A stretch of DNA of 64,000 nucleotides from Dietzia lutea (GCF_003096075.1 NZ_CP015449.1:2163001-2227000); one strand, 5' to 3'; positions 10,490 to 19,738 are shown, counted from the first letter of the stretch. Made by a program: numbers and translations. The notes: generated by a model not told the origin, from the letters alone.

Positions 10490-11016
10490 TGCTGCTCACC
10501 GTCGGACACGGCCGACTCGACCGCGACGAACTCGTCCGCCTGCTCCGCGGCGCCGGAGTCGAGCTCCTCGTGGACATCCGGCGGTTCCCCGGTAGCCGGG
10601 CGAACGAGGCGGCGGCCAAGGGCGCCGTGCCCGAGATCGTCGGCGAGGCCGGCATCGACTACCGCTGGGAGGAGGACCTCGGCGGGCGCCGACATCTCAA
10701 CGCCGAACAACGACGCCGGTCGCCCGACACATGGTGGCGCGTGGAGGCGTTCCGGGCGTACAGCGCCTGGACCCGCGATCCCGCCTTCCGCGAGGCCCTC
10801 GCCCGCATCGTCGCGGACGCGCGCGAGCGGCGGGTTGCGGTGATGTGCTCGGAGTCGGTGTGGTGGCGCTGCCACCGCAGGATCGTGGCGGACGTGGCGG
10901 CGACCGTCCACGAGCTGCCGGTGGGCCACCTGATGCACTCGGGATCGATCACCGAGCACACCCCGAGCGAGGGCCTGCGGCTGGACGAGGACGGCGACCC
11001 GGTCTGGGACGGCTGA
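10489..11016 (+). CDS. DUF488 family protein
   Basis: A 175-residue soluble protein of the DUF488 family. It opens with LLTVGHGRLDRDELVRLL and VDIRRFPGSRAN, and carries the late cysteine/histidine motif MCSESVWWRCHRRIVA (about residues 118-133), both typical of the family. The biochemical role is unknown. The motif with paired cysteines and histidine suggests metal or nucleic-acid contact, which is inference. ATG overlaps the TGA of the DUF808 gene. Confidence 0.85.
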   Translation: MLLTVGHGRLDRDELVRLLRGAGVELLVDIRRFPGSRANEAAAKGAVPEIVGEAGIDYRWEEDLGGRRHLNAEQRRRSPDTWWRVEAFRAYSAWTRDPAFREALARIVADARERRVAVMCSESVWWRCHRRIVADVAATVHELPVGHLMHSGSITEHTPSEGLRLDEDGDPVWDG

Positions 11017-11106
11017 CCAGCGGGCGCCGGGAGCTCGGCGAGCGCACCCGGCACCGGGAGCGGCTCCAGCACGACGTCGGAGATCGCCGCATCCCCGGCC
11101 GTGGCC

Positions 11107-11112
11107 TAGTCT
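11107..11112 (+). promoter_or_regulatory. -10 hexamer (TAGTCT), leaderless start for nitrobindin-like gene
   Basis: TAGTCT ends 7 nt before ATG 11120, giving a leaderless transcript. Confidence 0.45.
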
Positions 11113-11119
11113 CACGGCC

Positions 11120-11602
11120 ATGGACCCCGCATCGACGCTCGCCCCGAACCTCACGCCCCTGGCGGCACTTCTCGGGACCTGGAAGGGCGACGGCGCGGGG
11201 ACGTACCCGACGATTGACGACTTCTCCTACACCGAGGAGCTCACGTTCACGGATGTGGGGAAGCCCTTCCTGCACTACATACAGCGGACGTGGGCACCGA
11301 ACGGCTCGCCCATGCACACCGAGACGGGGTACCTCCGCGCGCCTCGCGACGGCGTGGCCGAGTTCGTCCTGGCCCAGCCCACCGGGCAGACCGAACTGGG
11401 CGAGGGCACGGTCGTCGCGGAGGCCGACACCGTGGTGTTGGAGTTCGACTCGCGCGTCGTGGGCAGTGCCACCGCCAAGGAGGTCGTCACCACCCGTCGG
11501 CGATACGAGATCGCCGGCGACCGATTGGTGACGACATTCGCGATGGCGGCCGTGGGCGTGCCCCTCACGCACCACCTGCGCGCGGAGCTGCGCCGGTTGT
11601 AA
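11120..11602 (+). CDS. Nitrobindin-like haem beta-barrel protein (FABP family / THAP4 domain)
   Basis: A 160-residue, all-beta protein. GTWKGDGAGTYPTI at residues 19-32 is the hallmark of the nitrobindin family (related to M. tuberculosis Rv2717c), and the C-terminal LTHHLRAELRRL contains the histidine that axially ligates ferric haem (H151 or H152). Such proteins bind haem b in an exposed barrel and can react with NO or isomerise peroxynitrite. It is transcribed alone from a leaderless promoter and converges with the ABC operon on the other strand. Confidence 0.85.
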   Translation: MDPASTLAPNLTPLAALLGTWKGDGAGTYPTIDDFSYTEELTFTDVGKPFLHYIQRTWAPNGSPMHTETGYLRAPRDGVAEFVLAQPTGQTELGEGTVVAEADTVVLEFDSRVVGSATAKEVVTTRRRYEIAGDRLVTTFAMAAVGVPLTHHLRAELRRL

Positions 11603-11652
11603 CCCCCCGCGCCCGCACCTGCACCTGCACCGTCCATCGACGGGTCCGCGCG

Positions 11653-12576
11653 TCACCGCGCGGTGCGCTCCCGCAGGATGAGCCGGGACAGAGAATCCAG
11701 CGCGAACCCCAGCACGCCGATGACCAGGATGACCGCCATGACCTGGTCGTAGGCCAACTGATCGCGGGCGTTGAGGATCTGATAGCCCAACCCCGACCGG
11801 ACGCCGAGCATCTCTGCGGGCACCAACACGATCCAGGCCGTCCCGAGCGCGAGTCGGATACCCCCGAGGATCGCCGGTCGCACCGCCGGGATGACCACCC
11901 GCGTCAGTCGCTCCCACCCGCTGGCGCCCATCGTGCGGGCCACGTCGATATAACCCGGATCCATCGCGTGGACGCCGGACGACGTGGAGAGCATGATCGG
12001 CCAGATCGCCGCCGCGGCGACGAGGAAGATCACCGGCTCATTGCCGATCCCGAAGACGGCGATCGCGACAGGCGCCCACGACAACGGCGAGATCATCCGG
12101 AGGAACTGTACGAGCGGACCCGCGACCGCCTCGGCGCGCCGACGCAGACCGAGCCACAGCCCGAGTGGGACACCGAGCAGAGCGGCCACCGCGAGCCCCG
12201 CCACCAGCCGGTACAGGCTGACCGCGGCATCCGAGAGCAACACCCCGCGGTCGAGCAGGTCGCCGAAGCCGGACCATGTCTCCGCCGGGGACATGCCTCC
12301 GATCACCGGGTCGTCTGTGACGAGGCCGGAGGTGAGCAGCGCCCAGACCGCGAGCCCCAGGAGCAGTCCCACCAGACCGGCGCCCCAGCGAGCGGCGAGA
12401 CCGCCTCCGCCGGTACCCCGGCGGCCCCGGCGAACGCTCGGGACCGCCGGTTCGTCCGATGCCCGGTCCGCGGCGGCGCTGGTGGCTCCGGTCTCGGGGG
12501 CACCGGGCCCGGCGATCATCGGGTCGGCCGCCACCGGGTCGGTGCCCGGGTCCGGGGTGGGGTCGGTGCGCGTCAT
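11653..12576 (-). CDS. ABC importer permease (SsuC/TauC/NrtB type)
   Basis: A 307-residue membrane protein with a disordered, Pro/Ala/Asp-rich cytoplasmic N-terminus of about 60 residues and about six hydrophobic segments. The binding-protein-dependent transport motif is VARTMGASGWERLTRVVIPAVRPAILGGIRLALGTAW around residues 208-244, the loop docking on the ATPase. It belongs to the sulfonate/nitrate/taurine permease group. Its ATG directly follows the TAG of the binding-protein gene, so translation is coupled. It is the last gene of a five-gene minus-strand operon. Confidence 0.88.
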   Translation of the reverse strand: MTRTDPTPDPGTDPVAADPMIAGPGAPETGATSAAADRASDEPAVPSVRRGRRGTGGGGLAARWGAGLVGLLLGLAVWALLTSGLVTDDPVIGGMSPAETWSGFGDLLDRGVLLSDAAVSLYRLVAGLAVAALLGVPLGLWLGLRRRAEAVAGPLVQFLRMISPLSWAPVAIAVFGIGNEPVIFLVAAAAIWPIMLSTSSGVHAMDPGYIDVARTMGASGWERLTRVVIPAVRPAILGGIRLALGTAWIVLVPAEMLGVRSGLGYQILNARDQLAYDQVMAVILVIGVLGFALDSLSRLILRERTAR

Positions 12577-13764
12577 CTAGATCAGCCGTTCGTGTCGGGT
12601 CAGCGAGGCGGGGAGGCCGAGGGCGGCGGGCCCGCCGTGGCGGGCGATCGCGGTGCGGACGAACCTGTCGTCGACGAGTTCGTGATGAATACCCGCGGGG
12701 TCGAGGCCGTCGAGGAAGCGGGTCTCCCCGTCGACGACCGTCGTCCGCATCTGCCTCACCAGCTCGGCGGTGAAACTGGGGAACGGATACGGGTGGAAGT
12801 CGATCCGGTTGCGCGGTGGCCCGCCGCCCGGGTCGGGCACGGTTCCGGTCATGGCGACGTCGACCGCCCTGGGCGGCTGCGGCAGATAGTTCTTCCCGGA
12901 CAGGATCGCGGCGGCCGCCGAGCGATCCGCGGTGATCCCGAGCTGCGCCGCCACGGCGGCGTCGACGAGAGCCTGGACGGTGTCCGGACGACTGTCGATG
13001 AGCTCCTGGTGGACGACCGTGACGCAGCAGGCATGATCCCGCCATACCTGATCGAGCAGCATGTGCAATGAGCCGACGCCCTGGGCGACCGCACCGGCGT
13101 TGAACGGGTCGGCGACGGTGAAGGCCGAGATGGAACCGGTGGCCAGCGCCGGGATCATGTCCGACGGCCCCATGACGACCAACTCGACGGTGCCCTCCGA
13201 CCGGCTCGGGGCCCGTCGCGCCACGGGAGTGAGACCATTCGCGCGCAGGACCCGCTGCAGCAGGATGTTGTGGATCGACCACCACCCGGGGATCGCCACC
13301 TGCGTGCCGGCGAGTTGACCGACCTCGGTCACGTCCGGAGCGACGGTGATGGCCCCGCCGCCTGTGTGGTTCCAGCTCACCACCTTGACGTCCGCGCCGA
13401 TCACGTACCGGAGCTGGACGGCCGAGGGCATGAGGAGGTGGATGAGGTCCACCTGACGGGTGAGGAACGCCTCCATCAGCGACGACCAGGACCGGAACAA
13501 CACCGGTCGACCGACGAGGAGTTCCTGCCGCTCGAAGTACCCGTCTCCGTGTGCGACGAGCAGAGGGGCGGCATCGGTGATCGGCAGGTAGCCGATCCGG
13601 ATGTCGTCGGTGGCCGCACCCCGCGGCGCGGTCGCCGACGTGACCAGCGAGCCGAGCGCGGCGGCACCGCCGACTGCCCCCGCTCCGACGGCGAGTGCGC
13701 CTCCGGCCCTGAGCAGGGCCCGCCGGTCGAGAAGGGGGCCCCGGGCCCCGGGAGAATCAGACAT
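12577..13764 (-). CDS. ABC importer substrate-binding protein, NrtA/SsuA-like, Tat-exported
   Basis: A 395-residue exported protein. The signal has twin arginines (LLDRRALLR), a hydrophobic Ala/Gly core and an Ala-rich cleavage region near residue 46. The mature part has the NMT1/NrtA-CmpA-SsuA fold; DIRIGYLPITDAAPLLVAHGDGYF and DLIHLLMPSAVQLRYVIGADVKVVSWNH mark this subgroup. It would capture the ligand outside the membrane for the adjacent permease. I start at MSDSPGARG; a longer frame upstream has no signal-peptide logic and runs into the ATPase gene. Ligand unknown; an organosulfur compound is suggested by the flavoprotein in the operon. Confidence 0.85.
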   Translation of the reverse strand: MSDSPGARGPLLDRRALLRAGGALAVGAGAVGGAAALGSLVTSATAPRGAATDDIRIGYLPITDAAPLLVAHGDGYFERQELLVGRPVLFRSWSSLMEAFLTRQVDLIHLLMPSAVQLRYVIGADVKVVSWNHTGGGAITVAPDVTEVGQLAGTQVAIPGWWSIHNILLQRVLRANGLTPVARRAPSRSEGTVELVVMGPSDMIPALATGSISAFTVADPFNAGAVAQGVGSLHMLLDQVWRDHACCVTVVHQELIDSRPDTVQALVDAAVAAQLGITADRSAAAAILSGKNYLPQPPRAVDVAMTGTVPDPGGGPPRNRIDFHPYPFPSFTAELVRQMRTTVVDGETRFLDGLDPAGIHHELVDDRFVRTAIARHGGPAALGLPASLTRHERLI

Positions 13765-13775
13765 CGCCGCGGTGG

Positions 13776-14522
13776 TCAGGCGGTCCGGTAGGCGGCGAGA
13801 ATGCTCTCGCGCAGGGCCGGATCCGAGTCGGTCGTGCCGTGAGAGGGGTTCGTCCATTCCTGCTGCACGCGGCCCGACGAGCCGAGCAGGGCGATGCGGG
13901 AGCCCACGACGAGCGCCTCGTCCACGTCGTGCGTCACCATCACCGTGGTGACCCCGAGGTCGGCCGTCACACCGACGAGCCACCGCTGCGAGTCAGCCCG
14001 GGTGACCGGGTCGAGTGCGCTGAAGGGCTCGTCCAGGAGCAGGATCTCCGGGCGCGTCGCGGCGGCACGGACGACCGCGACACGCTGCGCCTGCCCGCCC
14101 GAGATCTGATCGGGGCGGGAGTCGGCGAGCTCGGCGATGCCGAAATGGTCGAGAAGACCGTCGACGTGTCGGGCGTCGACGCGGCCGCGCAGCGCGCGGA
14201 ACCGGCCGCCCAGCGCCACGTTCTCCCGCACCGTCAGCCACGGGTACAGCAGCGGCTTCTGGAAGACCACGGCGTATGAGTGGCCCCCGCCGCCGGTGCT
14301 GCCCGACCCGACGCGGAGTTCCCCCCCGGCCGGTTCCTCCAGCCCCGCCAGGAGCCGGAGGAGAGTGGACTTACCGACGCCGGACGGGCCGAGGAGCACG
14401 AGCGACTCACCGGACCGGACCTGCAGCTCCAGGTCGGTGAACAACGGTCGACCACCGGGCAGCCGGTGCTGGAGGCCCGTGACGCTGACGGCCACGGGCT
14501 TCTCGAGCACTCCGGCCGTCAC
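13776..14522 (-). CDS. ABC importer ATPase (SsuB/TauB/NrtD type)
   Basis: A 248-residue ATPase with Walker A GPSGVGKST, signature ISGGQAQRVAVVRA, Walker B ILLLDEPFSALD and H-loop VTHDVDEAL. It energises the neighbouring permease. I place the start at the GTG whose last bases overlap the stop of the upstream flavoprotein gene (GTGA, 4 bp); a longer frame is possible but loses this coupling. The C-terminus contains the short regulatory extension common to sulfonate/nitrate ATPases. Eleven bp separate it from the binding-protein gene. Confidence 0.9.
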   Translation of the reverse strand: MTAGVLEKPVAVSVTGLQHRLPGGRPLFTDLELQVRSGESLVLLGPSGVGKSTLLRLLAGLEEPAGGELRVGSGSTGGGGHSYAVVFQKPLLYPWLTVRENVALGGRFRALRGRVDARHVDGLLDHFGIAELADSRPDQISGGQAQRVAVVRAAATRPEILLLDEPFSALDPVTRADSQRWLVGVTADLGVTTVMVTHDVDEALVVGSRIALLGSSGRVQQEWTNPSHGTTDSDPALRESILAAYRTA

Positions 14523-15637
14523 GGCGCGACCCCGAGCCGGTCGAGCTCCCACCGCAGCTGGGACTGGGAGGGCGACTGCACGGGAAGGAACGCCGCCTCC
14601 CGCATGCGACGGTTGGCCGGGGACGCCTGGGCGTACCCCATTCCCCCGCAGAGGACGGCATCGAGCCGCGTCGCCGCCGGCGCGATCTCGGCCCCGTCGA
14701 GCCGCAGGAGCAGTAGATCCTTCAGCGACGCCTCGTGCGGTGCCGCACCGAGTCGATGCAGTTCGGAATGCATGTGCGTGTGCCGCGCGGCGAGATCGGC
14801 GTGCTCATCCGAGTAGAAGGCTCCGAGTCCCTCGAGCCGCCCCTCGGCCTCGGTCAGCGACCGTGCGGCGACGCCCGAGCAGAACGCGGCCTGGAGGACC
14901 AGGAACTGGGGGCGCACGCCGGAAAGGAAGTCGGCGAGATCCTCGCCGAGCACCTGCTCGTCGGGGACGACCACGCCGTCCAGCCCGATCATCGTCGAGG
15001 CGGTCGCGTTGAGTGCCAGGAGGTCCGGAGCGTTGCGGATCTCCACGCCGGGCGCGGAGGCGTCGAAGGCGACGACCAGGCTGCGCCCGTCCTCGGTGTT
15101 GGCCGCGAGAACGATCGTGCTGTCCGGATAGACGTTGGACGCCCACGCGATCGGCCCGTCGATCCGGTAACCACCGTCGACCTTCGTCGCGGAGATCGGG
15201 ACGTTGCCCAGTCCGACGACCTGTCGCTGGGCGGCCGCCATCCCGGTGACGCCGGGGCGGTCGCCGTCCGCGACGGCCCGGTAGGTCCGGGCCGCCGCGT
15301 CGGAGCGGTCGGCCGAGTGCCGCAGGTAGGCGGCGGTCATCCGCTGCGCCCACGCGCCGAACGCGACGGCGAGGCTCTCCGTGGCCACCGCCTCGATGAC
15401 CGCCGCGGCGACGGAGACCGGCGTGCGGTCCACGTCGAAGAGGCCGAGATCGGCGAGTGCGGCGATGTCCTGACGCAGATCCGCCTCGTTCCGGTCCAGC
15501 GCGGAGGCGCGTGCGGCGACGGAGTCGATCACCGCGACGAGACCCTCCACGTCGACGCTGCCGAACTCACCGGCGGTGAGACGGGCCCTGGGCGCCCCGA
15601 GGTCGTGGGTGATGGTGTCGGTCGCGGGTGTGCTCAT
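14519..15637 (-). CDS. Acyl-CoA-dehydrogenase-fold flavoprotein, possibly a reduced-flavin monooxygenase
   Basis: A 372-residue soluble protein of the acyl-CoA dehydrogenase superfamily: N-terminal helical domain (1-120), middle beta domain with VDGGYRIDGPIAWASN, and a helical C-terminal domain. It lacks a recognisable catalytic glutamate motif of true acyl-CoA dehydrogenases and resembles the SfnB/DszC branch, which uses FMNH2 and O2 to cleave organosulfur compounds. Its place in one operon with a sulfonate/nitrate-type importer fits import and oxidation of a small sulfur or nitrogen compound, which is inference. Its start overlaps the DUF4242 gene by 4 bp. Confidence 0.7.
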   Translation of the reverse strand: MSTPATDTITHDLGAPRARLTAGEFGSVDVEGLVAVIDSVAARASALDRNEADLRQDIAALADLGLFDVDRTPVSVAAAVIEAVATESLAVAFGAWAQRMTAAYLRHSADRSDAAARTYRAVADGDRPGVTGMAAAQRQVVGLGNVPISATKVDGGYRIDGPIAWASNVYPDSTIVLAANTEDGRSLVVAFDASAPGVEIRNAPDLLALNATASTMIGLDGVVVPDEQVLGEDLADFLSGVRPQFLVLQAAFCSGVAARSLTEAEGRLEGLGAFYSDEHADLAARHTHMHSELHRLGAAPHEASLKDLLLLRLDGAEIAPAATRLDAVLCGGMGYAQASPANRRMREAAFLPVQSPSQSQLRWELDRLGVAP

Positions 15638-16176
15638 GCCAGCTCGTGCAGACGCGAGATGGGGGTGGACACGATCTCACGCGCGCGGACCACCGCATCG
15701 GTGTCCGGGGCGTTGTAGAAGCACAGGCACTTGTCCGTGTCCTCACGGACGTAGGTGCGCAGGAAGGAGACCTCGGGGATCTCCGCGTACTTCGGGGACT
15801 TCTCCTTCTTGCGCGTGAGGTAGGTGTCCATGTCGATCTCGGCGGGGATGTCCCATTCGACCAGGTAGCCGGCCTCGGGACGGGCCGCCTTGATGGTCTC
15901 GAGGTCGGTGCCCACGAGGCGCACCTGCGCCGGCTCGGTCACCTCGGCCGCACCGATCGCGGACGCGTCCAGAGCGGGCGCCTCGACGGCGCAGGCCCCG
16001 TTCTCGTCGTCGGGGAGTTCGATGACGGTGAAGACTCGGGAGGCGCCCTTGGTCACCTGGGTCTCGATGACCTCCGCGTCGGACCCGGCGAGGGTCGAGG
16101 CGATGGAATCGATCAGAGCGGACGGGTCGGCCTGCTGCTCCGTCGAGGGGGTGATCTCGTAGAGGAAGAGAGTCAT
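15634..16176 (-). CDS. DUF4242-domain protein (SCO4226-like), operon leader
   Basis: A 180-residue protein with a C-terminal DUF4242 domain: SFLRTYVREDTDKCLCFYNAPDTDAVVRAREI. This ferredoxin-like alpha-beta barrel is typified by Streptomyces SCO4226, a nickel-binding protein. The N-terminal half (FLYEITPS, FTVIELPDD, VRLVGTDL) looks like a second diverged copy of the same fold. It is the first gene after a well-defined promoter/operator and overlaps the flavoprotein gene by 4 bp. GGAAAGGAAC upstream is the ribosome-binding site. A metal-binding or small-ligand role in the pathway is inferred. Confidence 0.7.
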   Translation of the reverse strand: MTLFLYEITPSTEQQADPSALIDSIASTLAGSDAEVIETQVTKGASRVFTVIELPDDENGACAVEAPALDASAIGAAEVTEPAQVRLVGTDLETIKAARPEAGYLVEWDIPAEIDMDTYLTRKKEKSPKYAEIPEVSFLRTYVREDTDKCLCFYNAPDTDAVVRAREIVSTPISRLHELA

Positions 16177-16220
16177 TGGGGGTGTTCCTTTCCGGGGGCG
16201 TCGTCTCGTCGTCTCGCCCC

Positions 16221-16250
16221 ACGCTAGAGAGAACAGACTGTTCTGTCTAA
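16221..16250 (-). promoter_or_regulatory. Promoter with palindromic operator for the DUF4242-ABC operon
   Basis: On the minus strand, TTAGAC (plus 16250-16245) and TAGCGT (16226-16221) form -35 and -10 boxes with an 18-bp spacer. The spacer region is a palindrome with 11-bp arms, one mismatch and a single central base: 16226-16236 and 16238-16248, containing AGAACAG-A-CTGTTCT. Size and symmetry fit a TetR-family operator. A repressor bound here would block RNA polymerase directly. No regulator gene is adjacent. Confidence 0.65.
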
Positions 16251-16334
16251 CTATTCCGCGGCGGGCTCCCCCTTTCCGGAGAGCAGCGCGGTGAACACTG
16301 GGAAAACGGAGAGCCGGGGCCTCGGCGGCGCCAC

Positions 16335-16340
16335 TACAGT
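16335..16340 (+). promoter_or_regulatory. -10 hexamer (TACAGT), leaderless start for phoU
   Basis: TACAGT ends 6 nt before ATG 16347. No Shine-Dalgarno sequence is present. Confidence 0.45.
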
Positions 16341-16346
16341 CATGTC

Positions 16347-17033
16347 ATGCGTACTGTCTTCCGATCCAAGCTCGACGAGTTCGAGGACCAGCTGATCCGC
16401 TTCTGCGAGACGAACACCCGGCTGCTCGAGCGCGCCACCGCCGCCCTGCTCGACGCCGACGAGGTCGCCGCCACGGAAGTGATCGATGGCGCCGCCGAAC
16501 TGGAGGACCTCCGCGAGGTGAGCGAGCAGCACGCCTTCGAACTCCTCCTCCTCGAGGCTCCCGTCGCCGGTGACCTCCGCCGGGTCGTCTCGGGCATCTA
16601 CATCGTCGAACACTTCACCCGGATGTCCGCGCTCGCCGGCCACATCGCACGAGTGGCCCGCCGTCGGCACCCGCACACGGTCGTCCCCGAGCCCGTCGTC
16701 TCCCTCATCCGCGAGATGGCCCGCCGCGACGGTGAGATGGCCCGACAGCTCACGACGCTGCTCACCGACCACGACGCCGACAAGGCGCGGACCCTCGACG
16801 ACGAGGACGACGCCGTCGACCAACTCCACGCCGACCTCATGAAGGAGATCTCGTCGGAGGACTGGCCGCACGGATCGGTCAGCGCAGTCGACCTGGCACT
16901 GCTGGCCCGCTACTACGAGCGCTTCGCCGACCACACGGTGAGCATCGCCAACCGGATCGTCTATCTCGCCACCGGAGAGCGCCCTGACTGCGGCTCACTC
17001 TCCCACCTCGAGGACGGCACCGTCCTCGACTGA
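16347..17033 (+). CDS. phoU: PhoU-family phosphate signalling protein
   Basis: A 228-residue all-helical protein with two PhoU three-helix repeats (about residues 15-105 and 115-205). The metal-binding type motifs are ISGIYIVEHFTRM in the first repeat (SG in place of the usual helix text) and LARYYERFADHTVSIANRIVYL in the second, the classical RxxERxxDH pattern. PhoU restrains phosphate import and links the Pst transporter to the PhoR sensor. No pst or phoR gene is adjacent, as is common in Mycobacteriales with multiple PhoU paralogues. Leaderless promoter. Confidence 0.9.
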   Translation: MRTVFRSKLDEFEDQLIRFCETNTRLLERATAALLDADEVAATEVIDGAAELEDLREVSEQHAFELLLLEAPVAGDLRRVVSGIYIVEHFTRMSALAGHIARVARRRHPHTVVPEPVVSLIREMARRDGEMARQLTTLLTDHDADKARTLDDEDDAVDQLHADLMKEISSEDWPHGSVSAVDLALLARYYERFADHTVSIANRIVYLATGERPDCGSLSHLEDGTVLD

Positions 17034-17098
17034 GCCACACCGCCTCGCGCCGGGTCGCGATCGTCGCCCGCGCCGGACCAACGGACAGGAGACTTCGC

Positions 17099-17941
17099 GT
17101 GAATCAGAGCGCGATCATCACCGGCGGCACCGGCGGGATGGGCCTGGCGACCGCCGCGATACTGGGCCGCGATCACCGGATCCTCCTCGCGGATCTCGAT
17201 GACGCCAGGCTCGCCGACGCAGTGGACCGCCTGGGCGCCCTGGGGGTCGAGGCGGAGGGCGCGGTCTGCGACATCACCGACCGCGAGTCCGTGAACGCGG
17301 CCTTCGCCCGTGCGCAGACGTCGGGCCGGCTCCGCGCGGTGGTGCACGCGGCCGGTGTGAGCCCCCTGATGGGTGACGCGGAGAAGATCGTCCGGATCAA
17401 CGCCCTAGGGACCGTCCACGTCACGGAGACGGCACTGTCCGTGGCGGCCCCCGGCTCGGCTCTGGTCAACGTGTCCTCCATCGCCGGGCACCTGTTGCCG
17501 TCGTTCCTGCGGCCCTTGCCCGCCTTCCGCTGGGCGATGAGCGACCCGACGCGCATGGTTTCGGCCCTGACCCGCATGGCGACCCTGGCGCCGGGCCGGG
17601 GCGCTCCCGGCGCCGCCTACACGCTGAGCAAGGCGTTCGTCATCTGGTACTCCCAGTTCATGGCGGCGACGTTCGGCGAGAAGGACGCCCGCGTCCTCTC
17701 GGTCTCCCCCGGCAGCTTCGACACCGAGATGGGCCGCCTCGAGACGAAGAGCGGATCGGAGCGCATGGTCGGCCTGGCCGCACTCAAGCGGTTCGGTACC
17801 CCAGAGGAGATCGCCGAACTCCTCGCCTTCTGTGCTTCCGAGAAGCCCGGCTACCTCACCGGGACCGACATCCTGTGCGACGGCGGGAACAGGGCCGGCC
17901 TCACCCTGGCCGGGATGCTCTCCATGGCCAGGGGCGGCTGA
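17099..17941 (+). CDS. Short-chain dehydrogenase/reductase
   Basis: A 280-residue SDR oxidoreductase. The cofactor loop is TGGTGGMGLATA (residues 8-19), followed by LLADLDD at the strand-2 end, whose acidic residue favours NAD(H). The catalytic Ser lies in ALVNVSSIAGH and the YxxxK pair in AAYTLSKAF. An insert of about 35 residues between Ser and Tyr (PSFLRPLPAFRWAMSDPTRMV) makes a larger substrate lid, as seen in hydroxysteroid-type members. The C-terminus has GYLTGTDILCDGG. GTG start preceded by GGACAGGAGA. Substrate unknown; the neighbours give no clue. Confidence 0.85.
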   Translation: MNQSAIITGGTGGMGLATAAILGRDHRILLADLDDARLADAVDRLGALGVEAEGAVCDITDRESVNAAFARAQTSGRLRAVVHAAGVSPLMGDAEKIVRINALGTVHVTETALSVAAPGSALVNVSSIAGHLLPSFLRPLPAFRWAMSDPTRMVSALTRMATLAPGRGAPGAAYTLSKAFVIWYSQFMAATFGEKDARVLSVSPGSFDTEMGRLETKSGSERMVGLAALKRFGTPEEIAELLAFCASEKPGYLTGTDILCDGGNRAGLTLAGMLSMARGG

Positions 17942-17986
17942 CCGACGGCGCGTCACCAGGCGGTGAGGTCCGCCGGGTGGGCCGCC

Positions 17987-19726
17987 TCAGCGGCAGATGG
18001 CGCCCGTCGAGGCGGACTGCACCAACTTCGAGTACTTGGCGAGGACGCCGCGGGTGTAGCGCGGCGGCAGGGGCTCCCACCCCTCGCGCCGGGACTGCAG
18101 CTCCGACTCGTCCACCAGCAGCTCGAGGGTCCCCTGCGAGACGTCCAGTCGGATCCGGTCGCCGTTCCGCACGAACGCGATCGGTCCCCCGTCCACGGCC
18201 TCCGGGGCGATGTGCCCCACACACAGACCGGTGGTGCCACCCGAGAAGCGCCCGTCGGTCATGAGCAGGACGTCCTTGCCCAGGCCCGCGCCCTTGATCG
18301 CACCGGTGATGGCGAGCATCTCCCGCATGCCGGGCCCGCCCTTGGGACCCTCGTAGCGGATCACCACGACGTCTCCGGCGGTGATGGTCCCGTCCTCGAG
18401 GGCGTCCATCGCCGCGCGCTCGCGCTCGAAGACCCGGGCGGTGCCTTCGAAGACATCGGAATCGAAGCCCGCGGACTTGACCACCGCACCCTCCGGAGCG
18501 AGTGACCCGCGCAGGATCGTGATGCCGCCGGTCGGGTGGATCGGGGACTCCATCGCGCGCAGCACGAGGCCGTCCGGGTCCGGCGGGGCGATGTCCGCGA
18601 GGTTCTCGGCGACGGTGCGCCCGGTGACCGTGAGGCAGTCGCCGTGCAGCAGCCCGGCGTCGAGCAGGGCCCTCATCACCACGGGCACCCCGCCGATCCG
18701 GTCGACGTCCGTCATCACGTGCGCGCCGAAGGGCTTGACGTCCGCCAGGTGCGGCACCGTCGCACCGATGCGGGCGAAATCCTCGAGGGTCAGCTCGACC
18801 TCGGCCTCGCTGGCGATCGCGAGCAGGTGCAGCACGGCATTGGTGGACCCACCGAAGGCCATGACCACGGCGATGGCGTTCTCGAACGCCTCCTTGGTCA
18901 TGATGTCGCGGGCGGTGATCCCGCGGCGCAGCAGTTCGACCACGGCCTCACCGCTCGCCGTCGCGTAGTCGTCGCGCCGACGATCGGGGGCCGGGGGGGA
19001 CGCGCTGCCCGGGAGGGACATCCCCAGGGCCTCGGCCGCGCTCGCCATGGTGTTGGCGGTGTACATCCCGCCGCAGGCGCCCTCGCCCGGGCAGATGGAC
19101 CGCTCGATGGTGTCGACGTCCTCGCGGCTCATGAGACCGCGCGAGCAGGCTCCGACGGCCTCGAAGGCGTCGATGATGGTGACCTGTTTCTCCGTTCCGT
19201 CGGAGAGCTTGGCGAAGCCGGGCAGAGTGGACCCGGCGTAGAGGAACACGCTCGCCAGATCGAGGCGCGCGGCGGCCATGAGCATCCCCGGCAGGGACTT
19301 GTCGCACCCGGCGAGCAGCACGGAGCCGTCGAGCCGCTCGGCGCTCATGACCGTCTCCACGCTGTCGGCGATCACCTCGCGGGAGACCAGCGAGAAGTGC
19401 ATGCCCTCGTGACCCATCGAGATACCGTCCGACACCGAGATGGTGCCGAACTCCAGCGGGTACCCGCCCCCCGCGTGCGTGCCCTCCTTGACCTTCTTGG
19501 CCAGCCGGTCCAGCGAGAGGTTGCACGGGGTGATCTCGTTCCACGACGACGCGACGCCGATCTGCGGCTTGACCCAGTCGTCGTCCCCCATCCCCACCGC
19601 CCGGAGCATCCCGCGCGCCGCGGTCTTCTCGAGACCGTCGGTGACGTCGCGACTCCGGGGCTTGACGTCGGCCTCGCGGCCGGTGGCCGCGTGTCCTGGG
19701 CTACGCATGTCGGTTCCGGAACTCAT
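17987..19726 (-). CDS. ilvD: Dihydroxy-acid dehydratase
   Basis: A 579-residue enzyme of valine, isoleucine and pantothenate synthesis that dehydrates 2,3-dihydroxy-3-methyl acids to 2-keto acids with an iron-sulfur cluster. Visible family signatures are CDKSLPGM (cluster cysteine and PS00886), a second cysteine in [12 protein letters not shown], and [22 protein letters not shown] near the C-terminus. The Cys at NEITPCNLS is also conserved. Length is typical for the long actinobacterial form. I start at ATG 19726 because a TANNNT box ends six bases upstream; an in-frame GTG two codons earlier is possible. It stands apart from other ilv genes. Confidence 0.97.
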   Translation of the reverse strand: MSSGTDMRSPGHAATGREADVKPRSRDVTDGLEKTAARGMLRAVGMGDDDWVKPQIGVASSWNEITPCNLSLDRLAKKVKEGTHAGGGYPLEFGTISVSDGISMGHEGMHFSLVSREVIADSVETVMSAERLDGSVLLAGCDKSLPGMLMAAARLDLASVFLYAGSTLPGFAKLSDGTEKQVTIIDAFEAVGACSRGLMSREDVDTIERSICPGEGACGGMYTANTMASAAEALGMSLPGSASPPAPDRRRDDYATASGEAVVELLRRGITARDIMTKEAFENAIAVVMAFGGSTNAVLHLLAIASEAEVELTLEDFARIGATVPHLADVKPFGAHVMTDVDRIGGVPVVMRALLDAGLLHGDCLTVTGRTVAENLADIAPPDPDGLVLRAMESPIHPTGGITILRGSLAPEGAVVKSAGFDSDVFEGTARVFERERAAMDALEDGTITAGDVVVIRYEGPKGGPGMREMLAITGAIKGAGLGKDVLLMTDGRFSGGTTGLCVGHIAPEAVDGGPIAFVRNGDRIRLDVSQGTLELLVDESELQSRREGWEPLPPRYTRGVLAKYSKLVQSASTGAICR

Positions 19727-19732
19727 GCGCAC

Positions 19733-19738
19733 AGCCTA
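19733..19738 (-). promoter_or_regulatory. -10 hexamer (TAGGCT), leaderless start for ilvD
   Basis: Read on the minus strand, TAGGCT ends 6 nt before the ilvD ATG. Confidence 0.4.
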
